This document shows, piece by piece, positions 23,153-29,630 of a stretch of 36,993 nt of DNA. The notes under the pieces are model-generated. The model ran no database searches, was not told the DNA's origin, and saw nothing but the letters and a program-made list of their open reading frames with translations. The first letter of the stretch is position 1. Each line of letters opens with the position of its first letter. The translations under genes were made by a program, and so were the position numbers. The DNA comes from a virus: IMG/VR virus record IMGVR_UViG_3300035698_015393, positions 1 through 36,993 of that record; one strand, given 5' to 3'.

Positions 23153-23225
23153 CTCCCCCAGCTGGAGTCGAACCAACAACAGCCGACTTAACAGGCCGGC
23201 GCTCTACCAATTGAGCTACAGGGGA
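23153..23225 (-). tRNA. tRNA-Asn (GTT)
   Basis: A complete cloverleaf: acceptor TCCCCTG/TGGGGGA with two wobble pairs, D arm GCTC/GAGC, anticodon stem CCGGC/GTCGG with loop CTGTTAA (GTT), and T arm GTTGGTTCGACTCCAGC. Confidence 0.9.
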
Positions 23226-23232
23226 TTTAAAT

Positions 23233-23307
23233 GTTCCCGGCAAGATTCGAACTTGCAACCGTAGCTAACGGCCACCGCCTATTGGGTCTAATAGGTATTA
23301 CGGGAAC
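23233..23307 (-). pseudogene. tRNA-like gene with abnormal D and anticodon arms
   Basis: The acceptor (GTTCCCG/CGGGAAC) and T arm (GCAAGTTCGAATCTTGC) are perfect. The D region instead holds an inverted repeat (CCTATT/AATAGG), and the anticodon region is GGCCG TTAGCTA CGGTT with no variable loop. A loop reading AGC would be Ala, but I regard it as unsure. Confidence 0.4.
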
Positions 23308-23391
23308 TGTGCTAGGTCAGGGACGCTACTCCCAATGCGTGTCGCTTTCACCTAAGGCCAGCGCATGCTCTATGCTTATCGAGCAACCTAA

Positions 23392-23498
23392 GGCCAGCAG
23401 TAGGAGTCGAACCTACATCTCCCGGTAATGTGACCGGGGTCCTACCTTCGGCTTTATAGCTTAAGAATCAGCTTTATAGCCTCTTGGACGATGCTGGC
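23392..23498 (-). tRNA. tRNA-like gene (Val-type CAC?) with D-loop insertion
   Basis: Acceptor GCCAGCA/TGCTGGC, D stem GTCC/GGAC, anticodon stem CCCGG/CCGGG and T arm GTAGG-TTCGACT-CCTAC are all complete. The D loop is enlarged by about 30 nt built from two copies of GCTATAAAGC, and the anticodon loop is TCACATTA, eight bases instead of seven. It may be inactive, processed by an unknown mechanism, or a +1 decoding tRNA. Confidence 0.4.
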
Positions 23499-23504
23499 AA
23501 TACT

Positions 23505-23634
23505 GGATAGGTAAGGATTTACACCTTACATGGGACCCTACGGCATCCCCCGTGTCCTTTCTTAGAGGACCTCTAAGGGGCTTCTCCTTCGCATACGTAG
23601 TTCTGGCTAGCGTTTACTTATTTCGCCACTATCC
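23505..23634 (-). ncRNA. Class II tRNA-like structured RNA with insertion
   Basis: GGATAG pairs with CTATCC, the D-arm-like stretch AGTGGCGAAATAAGTAAACG resembles Leu tRNAs, and GTAAGG/CCTTAC forms a T-arm-like stem with loop TGTAAAT. About 75 nt between them contain further hairpins (CTTAGAG/CTCTAAG). At 130 nt it is longer than any normal tRNA. It resembles the element at 29451-29629. Confidence 0.4.
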
Positions 23635-23646
23635 AATCTTTAAATT

Positions 23647-23659
23647 GCATCAGAGATGC
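23647..23659 (-). repeat. ATC-NNN-GAT mini-hairpin
   Basis: GCATC and GATGC pair around a 3-nt loop between the broken gene and the tRNA-like RNA. It belongs to the family described at 1434-1448. Confidence 0.45.
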
Positions 23660-24131
23660 TTAAAATGAGGTTCGGTTGGCTGGGAGGCAGAGACCTTTGT
23701 AGCTATCTTTCCATTTTTTGTTAGTTGAGCCGTTCGGGTTGAATGGTGAGCATATTAGTCTGCTTAGTGTGTAAACACTTACGTATCGTCTTTGCCTGAG
23801 TGACCATTTTTTAGATAGTGGGCTATGTAGCCAGAAGAAGTCTCCGTCAGATGGAACATAGTGATCTGGTGTAGGTGTGCCTTTAGGTGGCTTATCTTTC
23901 CACCAGCCATTTTTCGACTGTCTGCTAATGTCCTTAGCTGCAAAAGGGACGGCACAGTATGGTTATCTTGCCTGTTTTCTTAGCGTTCTTCAGCACGGTT
24001 GCATTATTGATTGTATAGGTCTGCTCTGCATCTGCTTAATCCTCGCCGAGGATTAACTGGGCAGGTTCGGCGATAATTTTAGTTGTGTTTTCTTTGGTAC
24101 ATACGGTTGAGATTGCTTCAAATAGTCTCAT
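23660..24131 (-). pseudogene. Broken gene of unknown function
   Basis: ATG 24131 has AAGG upstream and opens a 31-codon ORF (MRLFEAISTVCTKENTTKII...) that ends in TAA at the end of a perfect 21-bp palindrome (24036-24056). After the palindrome the same frame reads ADAEQTYTINNATVLKNAKK, then a one-base shift near 23965 leads to YCAVPFAAKDISRQSKNGWW and on to NRTSF. The downstream part is clearly protein-like, so an original gene of about 140 codons seems to have been broken by a 7-codon palindrome insertion carrying a stop and by an indel. The family is not recognised. Confidence 0.5.
24036..24056. repeat. Perfect 10+1+10 palindrome inside a broken gene
   Basis: TTAATCCTCG-C-CGAGGATTAA is a perfect inverted repeat. 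Removing it restores a protein-like frame, which suggests it was inserted. Confidence 0.6.
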
Positions 24132-24234
24132 TTTGTTACCTTTCGATATGACGTAAAACGTTGATATAGTGATTGATTAGTTATTTATTCAAACATTTGG
24201 CCCATCCATGGGCACACTTGCCATCCTTGGAATT

Positions 24235-24516
24235 TCATTTCCTGTTTTGCCTATTTTTTTCAAACTTAGCTATCACGTCGGCTGCATTGGTATTCTCCTT
24301 AATAGGTTCAGTTTTCTTTCTGTAGGTTCCACGGGCTATCTCTCCCCGAAGCCAGGTTCTTACACAGGCCTTCCAGCTTTTGACGGCTACCCTTTTGCTT
24401 GGTGGGCCAAGGAGCCAACCACGGGCTTCGTAATAATCGAAGAACCGGCCAGCATCCAGGTTATAGTCTATGCTGTCTGCGTACTTCTCTATTTGTTCTA
24501 TGGTTGGCTTTTTCAT
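24235..24516 (-). CDS. DnaD/replisome-organiser-like small protein
   Basis: The 93-residue protein contains FFDYYEARGWLLGPPSKRVAVKSWKACVRTWL, which resembles the C-terminal motif of phage DnaD/DnaT-like replication proteins (Y-Y-x-x-x-G-W-x-x...W-K-x-x-x-x-x-W). These load helicase onto single-stranded DNA, and a DnaB-like helicase is encoded nearby. ATG 24516 with AAGGACAC upstream is the start; the longer frame reads through the tRNA-like region. Confidence 0.6.
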   Translation of the reverse strand: MKKPTIEQIEKYADSIDYNLDAGRFFDYYEARGWLLGPPSKRVAVKSWKACVRTWLRGEIARGTYRKKTEPIKENTNAADVIAKFEKNRQNRK

Positions 24517-24535
24517 TTTAGTGTCCTTTAAATAA

Positions 24536-24686
24536 ACTAAATTGGCGGAATTGAACCGCCCTCTAGTATGCCGTGAGGCGCTATGAGCCCAATACCTCCA
24601 GGGATGCCAGTGGAATTTAACCACCCTTAGCAGCCTCGGCCATACCCGAGTTGTTACCAAGTTACCGTGTTTACCAGGGATTTAGT
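24536..24686 (-). ncRNA. tRNA-like element with long insertion
   Basis: ACTAAAT pairs with ATTTAGT over 151 nt, and a canonical T arm (GGCGG-TTCAATT-CCGCC) lies just inside the 3' arm. The interior includes a Ser/Leu-like D-arm stretch (TATGGCCGAGGCTGCTAAGG) but no clean anticodon arm. It may be a class II tRNA remnant carrying extra sequence. Confidence 0.35.
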
Positions 24687-24710
24687 CGAAAGGGTTTCAT
24701 AATACTTGGC

Positions 24711-25364
24711 CTAAGCGGCATTTTTAATTATTTCGCCGCTTAGTAAATTGACTGTGAAATCTTTGGTGTTTGGAAACCCTCTCAAGTGTTTAGTGAACTC
24801 GCAGACCATGAGCCCAGCTGCTATGTTAGCACAGTATATGGTCGCTTTTGCTGTACATTGGCCCCCTTGAGCCTCTTCAGCTACAAATACGGTGTCCATG
24901 TAAGCCTGGTTGTCGACTATGCCCTCGGCGGTAATGATACGCATTACTTCGGCTGCCATTCGGCCGTCTATAAAAATTGACGAGTTTAGGCCTGCATGCT
25001 TCCAGATAAAGACCCGTGTGTCTATGCTGTCTACGCAGCAGAAGATCGTGGGGGCAAGCTCCATACCCTTCTTGTACTTTGTAGGGTGGGCAATTACTTC
25101 TAGCTCGCTATTGTTGGCTAGACAGTCGTTTCTGGTGGCCTCAACTTTCAGCTGACCCAATTGGCTCTCTTTGTAGCCCTGGGTGGCTAAGTTAGTGAGG
25201 TCTACGGTGTCGTGGTCAACCAGAATCAGGCTTTGGATACCTGAAGCAGCTAACTGGAGAGCAACTTGTCTCCCAATAGCTCCCAGGCCAATTATGGCGA
25301 CTGGGGTTTTGAATATTTTATCTGGTATTAATTCGCTTGTTCTTTCGTATCTAGATGTTTCCAT
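24711..25364 (-). CDS. E1/ThiF-like activating enzyme of the ubiquitin-like module
   Basis: The 217-residue protein has the ThiF/E1 nucleotide-binding fold: GLGAIG at residues 26-31, the acidic end of the second strand in LVDHDTVDLTN (D50), LGQLKV, a CVDSIDTR strand (D112-115), and a Cys in AQGGQCTAKATIYC (C170), at the position of the catalytic Cys of E1-like enzymes. It would adenylate the modifier C-terminus and form a thioester. It lacks the extra domains of MoeB or eukaryotic E1. The ATG at 25364 overlaps the JAB gene end, with GGAAGGGG upstream. The stop is TAG. Confidence 0.85.
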   Translation of the reverse strand: METSRYERTSELIPDKIFKTPVAIIGLGAIGRQVALQLAASGIQSLILVDHDTVDLTNLATQGYKESQLGQLKVEATRNDCLANNSELEVIAHPTKYKKGMELAPTIFCCVDSIDTRVFIWKHAGLNSSIFIDGRMAAEVMRIITAEGIVDNQAYMDTVFVAEEAQGGQCTAKATIYCANIAAGLMVCEFTKHLRGFPNTKDFTVNLLSGEIIKNAA

Positions 25365-26130
25365 ATAGTCCCCTTCCTGGGTATCTTTTAAGAATGTCTT
25401 TGATTTCTGCGCTGATTTCTTGATTGTGCCAGATTTCCATTGACATTTGATCGTAAGCTTCTTCGTTGATTTCTCCAGCTATATGGGCTTGGTGGACTGC
25501 CTCTTCGTAATCTAGTTGGGTGAAGTAGTCGCTATTCAAATCCAAGTTTGGCATCGTCTTGTATTCATAATCGCTTACTAGTCCTGACTGAGTTTGTTTT
25601 ACCCAAGACTTAGTTGTGACTGCAAGGATGTCTTCTTCAACATTTTCTTCGAATTCTTCTTTCCATGCCTCTGGGTTAGTTGGCGTTGCGTCGCTGTAAT
25701 CAATTTCGACATCCATAATTGTGTCTACTTCGGGGAAGCCGTGATGTAGTTTTGCGTATATGTCACCTTTTTTGGTAACAATAAGCATTATGGCCCAATC
25801 ACACTCAGCCAACGTTCTATCGAAGTTGGTATTATCAAGCCCAGATGGCGTCTTGCAGCTTCCTGGGTGGGTGTGCATCCATATTCGGTAGAAGTTCTCC
25901 AGTGGTAGGCCAAGGTCCACCATGTCCTGCACGTAGTCAGCTTGGCTGTCATCGTCCAATTTAACGGTGACTGAGGTTACTGTTTGCTTGCATAGCCTGA
26001 AGTCCTCTACATATAGAGGGTCTTGTGGGTGTGCTATACAAAACGCACCGTACTCGTTCTTTGATAGTGAGTTTAGGAACATTATCTTGTTCCATGCGTA
26101 TCCACTTATTGTTAATACTGGTTTAATCAC
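25351..26130 (-). CDS. JAMM/JAB peptidase of the ubiquitin-like module
   Basis: The N-terminal half of this 259-residue protein is a JAB/MPN metalloprotease with the complete motif: E26 in KNEYGAF, then H86-T-H88-P-G, S96 and D99 (HTHPG...PSGLD), spaced as H-x-H-x10-D. It would process the modifier's C-terminus or remove it from targets. The C-terminal 120 residues are acidic and helical, with no recognised domain. The start is GTG 26130, with AAGGGAAACA upstream; the first 8 nt overlap the E2-like gene, so the two are translationally coupled. Confidence 0.9.
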   Translation of the reverse strand: MIKPVLTISGYAWNKIMFLNSLSKNEYGAFCIAHPQDPLYVEDFRLCKQTVTSVTVKLDDDSQADYVQDMVDLGLPLENFYRIWMHTHPGSCKTPSGLDNTNFDRTLAECDWAIMLIVTKKGDIYAKLHHGFPEVDTIMDVEIDYSDATPTNPEAWKEEFEENVEEDILAVTTKSWVKQTQSGLVSDYEYKTMPNLDLNSDYFTQLDYEEAVHQAHIAGEINEEAYDQMSMEIWHNQEISAEIKDILKRYPGRGLYGNI

Positions 26131-27208
26131 TTGTTTCCCTTTCGATTCTAGATTGTTCTAGTGTTTCTTCTCTAATTCTTGTCTCTTGTTGACTTGCGCA
26201 TTCTTCGCATACGCCCTCTTCTATGCAACTACTACAAAGCTCCTTGCCACATGTTTCACAGCATATTATACAGTTTATACACATGTTTTTGTTGCATACT
26301 GAGCAGTGGTTCACACAGCTATCACACAGTCTTGCTCCGCAGTCTATACATGATCGAGAGCATTGTTTGCATATTATTTTATTGCAGCCTTGGCAAGTGC
26401 CTGAATGGTTTTGGCAAATGCAATCATCGCAGTCCTCGCAGTATCTTGAGCATTCCTCGCACATTACAGTTTCACAATCCATGCAGTAACGCATGTTATC
26501 GCATTCGGAACAAAAGTGGTTGTTGCAGAATGGGCATAGTGTATTTCTACAACCGCATTCTAGGCAAGATTCTGCAAACCAGCTATTTATTTGCCTGTAT
26601 GGGTTCCTGCTTTTCTCATTTGAAAGGACTGTTTTTGCTAGTTCGAATACTTGGTGAAAATCTCCCATTACCAGGGCTTTATAGGCTATTTTTTGTGTGT
26701 CCCCTAAGCACAGCTTGCCTTCTGAGACGACTGGGTGGACATACCTGGCTCCACTTGCCGGGTGTGGGTCTAATGCGAATACTTCCACTCTTGGGATTGG
26801 TTCGTTTTCCGTAGGAACAGAGTGGTTTACTATGGATATTTCAAATGGGCCAAGATAAACACCCTTTAAGGTCAGCGGTTTAGTTTGGCAGGCTATTCCA
26901 TTGGCAATTGGGTAAGCGTTGTGCCATTCTACTGATTTTCGTATTCCTTCAGCCAATTGGCCTTTTCTTGGTATTGTCTCATAGTTAATTGATTCCAAGA
27001 AATCTCGTGATGTATTTATGAAGCAAAACAGGTTGTCTCTATTACCTTGGCCTGTATTATAATAGCTTTCAATGTTTCTTTTAATTTTTTTAAGTTCTTG
27101 TTGAACTCTTTTTATGTATCCGTTGTATTTTGTTACTTTATCTTCAGTTGAATAAAAACGTTCAAACACCTTAGCTTTTCTTACTGCTTGCTGTATTCTT
27201 TTATTCAT
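26123..27208 (-). CDS. E2-like enzyme fused to a cysteine-rich (RING/zinc-type) domain
   Basis: The 361-residue product begins at ATG 27208 (AAAGGG upstream). Residues 1-75 are a basic helical region. Residues about 95-200 look like an E2 (UBC) fold: LGPFEISI and RVEVFALDPHP strands, then HPVVSEGKLCLGD, with H158-P159 and C167 at the positions of the E2 HPN motif and active-site Cys. Residues about 215-337 contain some 34 Cys in repeated C-x2-C and C-x4-C units, zinc-binding, reminiscent of stacked RING or B-box fingers. No His-rich ligand set fixes the subclass. The likely role is transfer of the modifier, the zinc tail acting like an E3. Confidence 0.75.
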   Translation of the reverse strand: MNKRIQQAVRKAKVFERFYSTEDKVTKYNGYIKRVQQELKKIKRNIESYYNTGQGNRDNLFCFINTSRDFLESINYETIPRKGQLAEGIRKSVEWHNAYPIANGIACQTKPLTLKGVYLGPFEISIVNHSVPTENEPIPRVEVFALDPHPASGARYVHPVVSEGKLCLGDTQKIAYKALVMGDFHQVFELAKTVLSNEKSRNPYRQINSWFAESCLECGCRNTLCPFCNNHFCSECDNMRYCMDCETVMCEECSRYCEDCDDCICQNHSGTCQGCNKIICKQCSRSCIDCGARLCDSCVNHCSVCNKNMCINCIICCETCGKELCSSCIEEGVCEECASQQETRIREETLEQSRIERETSD

Positions 27209-27281
27209 GGGAGCCCTTTCAAAAGCTGAAGGAAGGGTAACGTAATAAGCCACCCTTCCCTCTAGTTTCGGTTGCCGCCCT

Positions 27282-27536
27282 TTACAGTGCGCCTTCCATC
27301 TTCTTATACGTGACTGTCACGTTATCATCCTCGCAGAGGGGCTGAGTGATGAGAATGGCATCTGCGTCTGCCAAGCGCTCATCGGCACAGACGGCCTGGC
27401 CGTTAACCCGGATGAAGAAATCCTTGGGCTCTCCGCCGATCTTATCCTTAAAAACGTTCTCGATTGTGCTCTCATCACTTACATAAATCTTGTCTGCGAA
27501 TCCTGAGCCCTGGTTGCTTACTAAATGTACGTACAT
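27282..27536 (-). CDS. Ubiquitin-like modifier
   Basis: The 84-residue protein has a beta-grasp/ubiquitin-like layout: a first beta-hairpin (MYVHLVSNQGSGFADKIYVSD), a helix (TIENVFKDKI) and beta-strands (DFFIRVNGQAV, DAILITQPLCEDD, NVTVTYKK). It ends KKMEGAL rather than GG. From memory, the PRTRC system protein C family has a very similar ending (EGA) and a matching R-V-N-x-x-x-V region; this was not checked. The ATG follows AAAGGGAAAA. It is the first gene of the module; the next gene starts 74 nt on. Confidence 0.75.
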   Translation of the reverse strand: MYVHLVSNQGSGFADKIYVSDESTIENVFKDKIGGEPKDFFIRVNGQAVCADERLADADAILITQPLCEDDNVTVTYKKMEGAL

Positions 27537-27738
27537 TGTTCTTTTCCCTTTCTATGGGAGTAAATAAGCATCTATGATGCTATTGAAGTGTGGTGCCTCA
27601 TGGCTACCGTTACTGAGTGGGCTGGACTTCCGAAGCCCACTGCCCGTATTTTTTTGATATGCCAGTGAGCCGTACTGTTATGACTCACTGGCTAAGTTGC
27701 TAGTTCAACTAGTCTGACCATATATTATTATTTACCTT

Positions 27739-27763
27739 TTAATAGCGCATAATACACCTCCTT
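27739..27763 (-). promoter_or_regulatory. Mini-ORF with strong ribosome site (Met-Arg-Tyr-stop)
   Basis: AAGGAGG (27763-27757) precedes ATG CGC TAT TAA at 27750-27739. This resembles phage minigenes such as lambda bar, or a leader peptide. It could be only a fortuitous match. Confidence 0.4.
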
Positions 27764-27844
27764 AATTCTGTTTTGTATTATTATGGTTACTTTGCTGGGT
27801 CTTTTGCCCATGAGGATAAAAATTGGGAGGAAAGGCTTTTTAAA

Positions 27845-27897
27845 TAACCTACTGGCCTTCCCTCCCCTCACCTTGTGTGGGGGAGGAAGCCAGTGGG
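27845..27897 (-). terminator. Long GC stem after the gene ending at 27910
   Basis: ACTGGC-TT-CCTCCCC pairs with GGGGAGG-GAA-GGCCAGT around a 12-nt loop. It lies directly after the stop of the upstream gene, with only a weak T run following. Confidence 0.5.
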
Positions 27898-27909
27898 GTG
27901 TTTTATACC

Positions 27910-28572
27910 TTAAACTTCGAAGCTTATTAATTCATTTAGTAGCGCGAAAGCCTTCTTGCAGTCGCCTAATAATAGCTCATCTATGATTTTGATGGCCAAT
28001 TTTGTAACTTCTTTAGCTTCAGTAACCCGCGATTCATTATCAACCATATCATCAATGTTTGGGAAAATCCACAGGTCTTTGAGCTTATAGGTAGCGTAAC
28101 ATGAGTTGTCTGGAATAGCTTCCTTGTTAAATTCTACTTTCCCATCGCAAATTAACTTCCATTGTTGTTTTTGAGTAAGGTCTGTGCCTTTCACTGTGTG
28201 TTTTAGTCTGATTTTTCGATATAGATCGTCTTTGATTGCGAGGACACGATTCTCTAGATAGTCTTTTTGTGTCTGGGTCATTGCTTGCTTTGGTTCTTGT
28301 TCTATTTCTGGCTTAGTGATATTCTTTCCGAATATTCCTATATGGATTGGCACTAACGCGATATCATCGCCTTTTCTTAGTATGTAATTGCTTTCGATGT
28401 GCAGGTTATCGACAGTTGCTCGGAAGTCCTCCAATTTGCGATCTGGGAGTTCGTCCTGCATATATTGATTGAGTGTGTAGTCTGGGTCAGTTTTTTCTAC
28501 TCTAAACCGCCATAATTCATTAGTCATAGTTATTAAGTTTGTTCGTTCCCAGTTTTTCATTTTATAGCTCAT
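27910..28572 (-). CDS. Protein of unknown function (220 aa)
   Basis: From ATG 28572, overlapping the previous stop by ATGA, the protein has mixed charged alpha/beta sequence with PIHIGIFGKNITKPE and a Lys/Glu-rich helical middle. No domain is recognised. It is the last gene before the ubiquitin-like module and is tied to the preceding gene by coupling, so it could belong to the early region or be a target. Confidence 0.6.
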   Translation of the reverse strand: MSYKMKNWERTNLITMTNELWRFRVEKTDPDYTLNQYMQDELPDRKLEDFRATVDNLHIESNYILRKGDDIALVPIHIGIFGKNITKPEIEQEPKQAMTQTQKDYLENRVLAIKDDLYRKIRLKHTVKGTDLTQKQQWKLICDGKVEFNKEAIPDNSCYATYKLKDLWIFPNIDDMVDNESRVTEAKEVTKLAIKIIDELLLGDCKKAFALLNELISFEV

Positions 28573-29384
28573 GCTGCTATCCCTTCTTCCCACCCATCAT
28601 AGACTGTATCGCGAAAGTCTATGTTTGTAGCCTTATTAAGCTTTCTGGGTATAGCTGCGGCTGCTGTATGGCCAACCTGGTTTATTGATAGGGGTTCAAT
28701 GGCAACTTCAACCCAGTCGCCATTTACATCTGTTACTTCAAATATGCCTACTCTGTGCTCCATAAATTCTGGTATTTGCCACTCAGCGTCTTCATAGAAG
28801 GCTAATCCTTGCAATTGGATGCTGTCGTACATCTCCAAGTTGTGGCCCGGTAGCTTAACAGAGAGCCAGTCCTTGTCTATTTCGAGTTCGGTTACTGGCA
28901 ATGGATTGCATTCATGCCACATCTGGTTATACTCTTCTAGACCACGATGATCTGCTACTGTTTTCTCCACACCCTGCATCTCCTCTTCCATAGAGAGGTT
29001 AAAGAGGTATGGGTCTTCAAAGAGGTTAACGTCCTCTATGTACTCAAGCTTGTATGGCTCTTCGAAGGCATCCATGAGCCTTGATTGGTACTCCAGCGAA
29101 GTTATTTCGCCCAACTGGAAGGCTTCTCTGGCCAGTTGGCCAAAGTTAGTGACCTTGGCACGCTCTGAGCCAAGGTAGACAAAGCCATCCATCACTCTAG
29201 CCTCTGCCATAGCTAATGGTAGGGCTGCGTCGCATACTTCGAAGACAGCGGGTAGAGCCCAGTCGAGTATGGCCAAGTGGGCAGGTGAGCAAGGCCTGGG
29301 CGTTACACGGCCAACTATGTGCTGGTCCATGGTAGGTCTTTGGTAGTCCGCTGATATTAGCTGTTCTGTTGCAAAATGGTCCAT
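28569..29384 (-). CDS. Acidic protein of unknown function (271 aa)
   Basis: The start is ATG 29384 with AAGGAG 7 nt upstream. The protein is strongly acidic, with segments such as YIEDVNLFEDPYLFNLSMEE and a C-terminal beta-rich part (DSIQLQGLAFYEDAEW, VGIFEVTDVNGDWVEVA). No catalytic motif is visible. A long hairpin (29405-29445) lies just upstream in its leader, and a tRNA-like RNA precedes that, suggesting special regulation. Confidence 0.6.
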   Translation of the reverse strand: MDHFATEQLISADYQRPTMDQHIVGRVTPRPCSPAHLAILDWALPAVFEVCDAALPLAMAEARVMDGFVYLGSERAKVTNFGQLAREAFQLGEITSLEYQSRLMDAFEEPYKLEYIEDVNLFEDPYLFNLSMEEEMQGVEKTVADHRGLEEYNQMWHECNPLPVTELEIDKDWLSVKLPGHNLEMYDSIQLQGLAFYEDAEWQIPEFMEHRVGIFEVTDVNGDWVEVAIEPLSINQVGHTAAAAIPRKLNKATNIDFRDTVYDGWEEGIAA

Positions 29385-29404
29385 TTCATTCTCCTTTAAA
29401 TTAC

Positions 29405-29445
29405 GCATCTACCACCCTTCTTTTTTGCAAAAGGGTGACAGATGC
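29405..29445 (-). promoter_or_regulatory. Leader hairpin upstream of the 271-aa gene
   Basis: GCATCT-gt-CACCCTT pairs with AAGGGTG-gt-AGATGC, 13 bp around an 11-nt A-rich loop, ending about 20 nt before the start codon. It could control translation or mark RNA processing after the tRNA-like element. Confidence 0.55.
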
Positions 29446-29450
29446 TAGAT

Positions 29451-29629
29451 TGTATGGGCAGGCAGGGATTTTCACCCTGCAAGGTTACTTTATTGGGCCT
29501 ATTCATATGCTACACAGGTGCGCAGTGGCACGTGTCACAAACCACCTTAGTTGAATTAGCAACTTAGCATGGGAACCCATCCTCGACCGCTATCGGCCTA
29601 GCGTCTACGTATTCCGCCACTGCCCTACA
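29451..29629 (-). ncRNA. Class II tRNA-like structured RNA with insertion
   Basis: TGTAGGGCAG pairs with CTGCCC-A-TACA (10 bp with one bulge). AGTGGCGGAATACGTAGACG is a Leu-like D arm, and GCAGGG-TGAAAAT-CCCTGC resembles a T arm with a non-standard loop. About 120 nt lie between them. The D-arm sequence is nearly the same as in the element at 23505-23634. The gap between two coding genes makes a real RNA plausible, but the anticodon is not readable. Confidence 0.45.
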
Positions 29630-29630
29630 T

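Larger units (their letters stand above)
27537..27909 (-). promoter_or_regulatory. Leader region of the ubiquitin-like module with several hairpins
   Basis: This 373-nt gap holds, in transcription order, a long terminator-like stem, a mini-ORF, a GCCAGTGAG/CTCACTGGC hairpin (about 27660-27691), an AGTGGGCT/AGCCCACT hairpin with seven T on the plus-strand side (27616-27656), and the ATC-NNN-GAT hairpin at 27567-27581. No sigma-70 promoter could be assigned with confidence. The density of structure suggests the module has its own regulation. Confidence 0.45.

Noticed and set aside
22991-23307. Amber-suppressor tRNA (anticodon CTA)
   Set aside because: CTA triplets occur in two abnormal tRNA-like elements, but neither is placed after a U33 in a proper 7-base anticodon loop.
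23505-23634. tmRNA or group I intron
   Set aside because: No peptide-tag frame, no conserved intron core, and the element is too short.
24235-24660. Longer start for the DnaD-like gene
   Set aside because: The upstream part reads through the tRNA-like element; ATG 24516 has a clear AAGGA.
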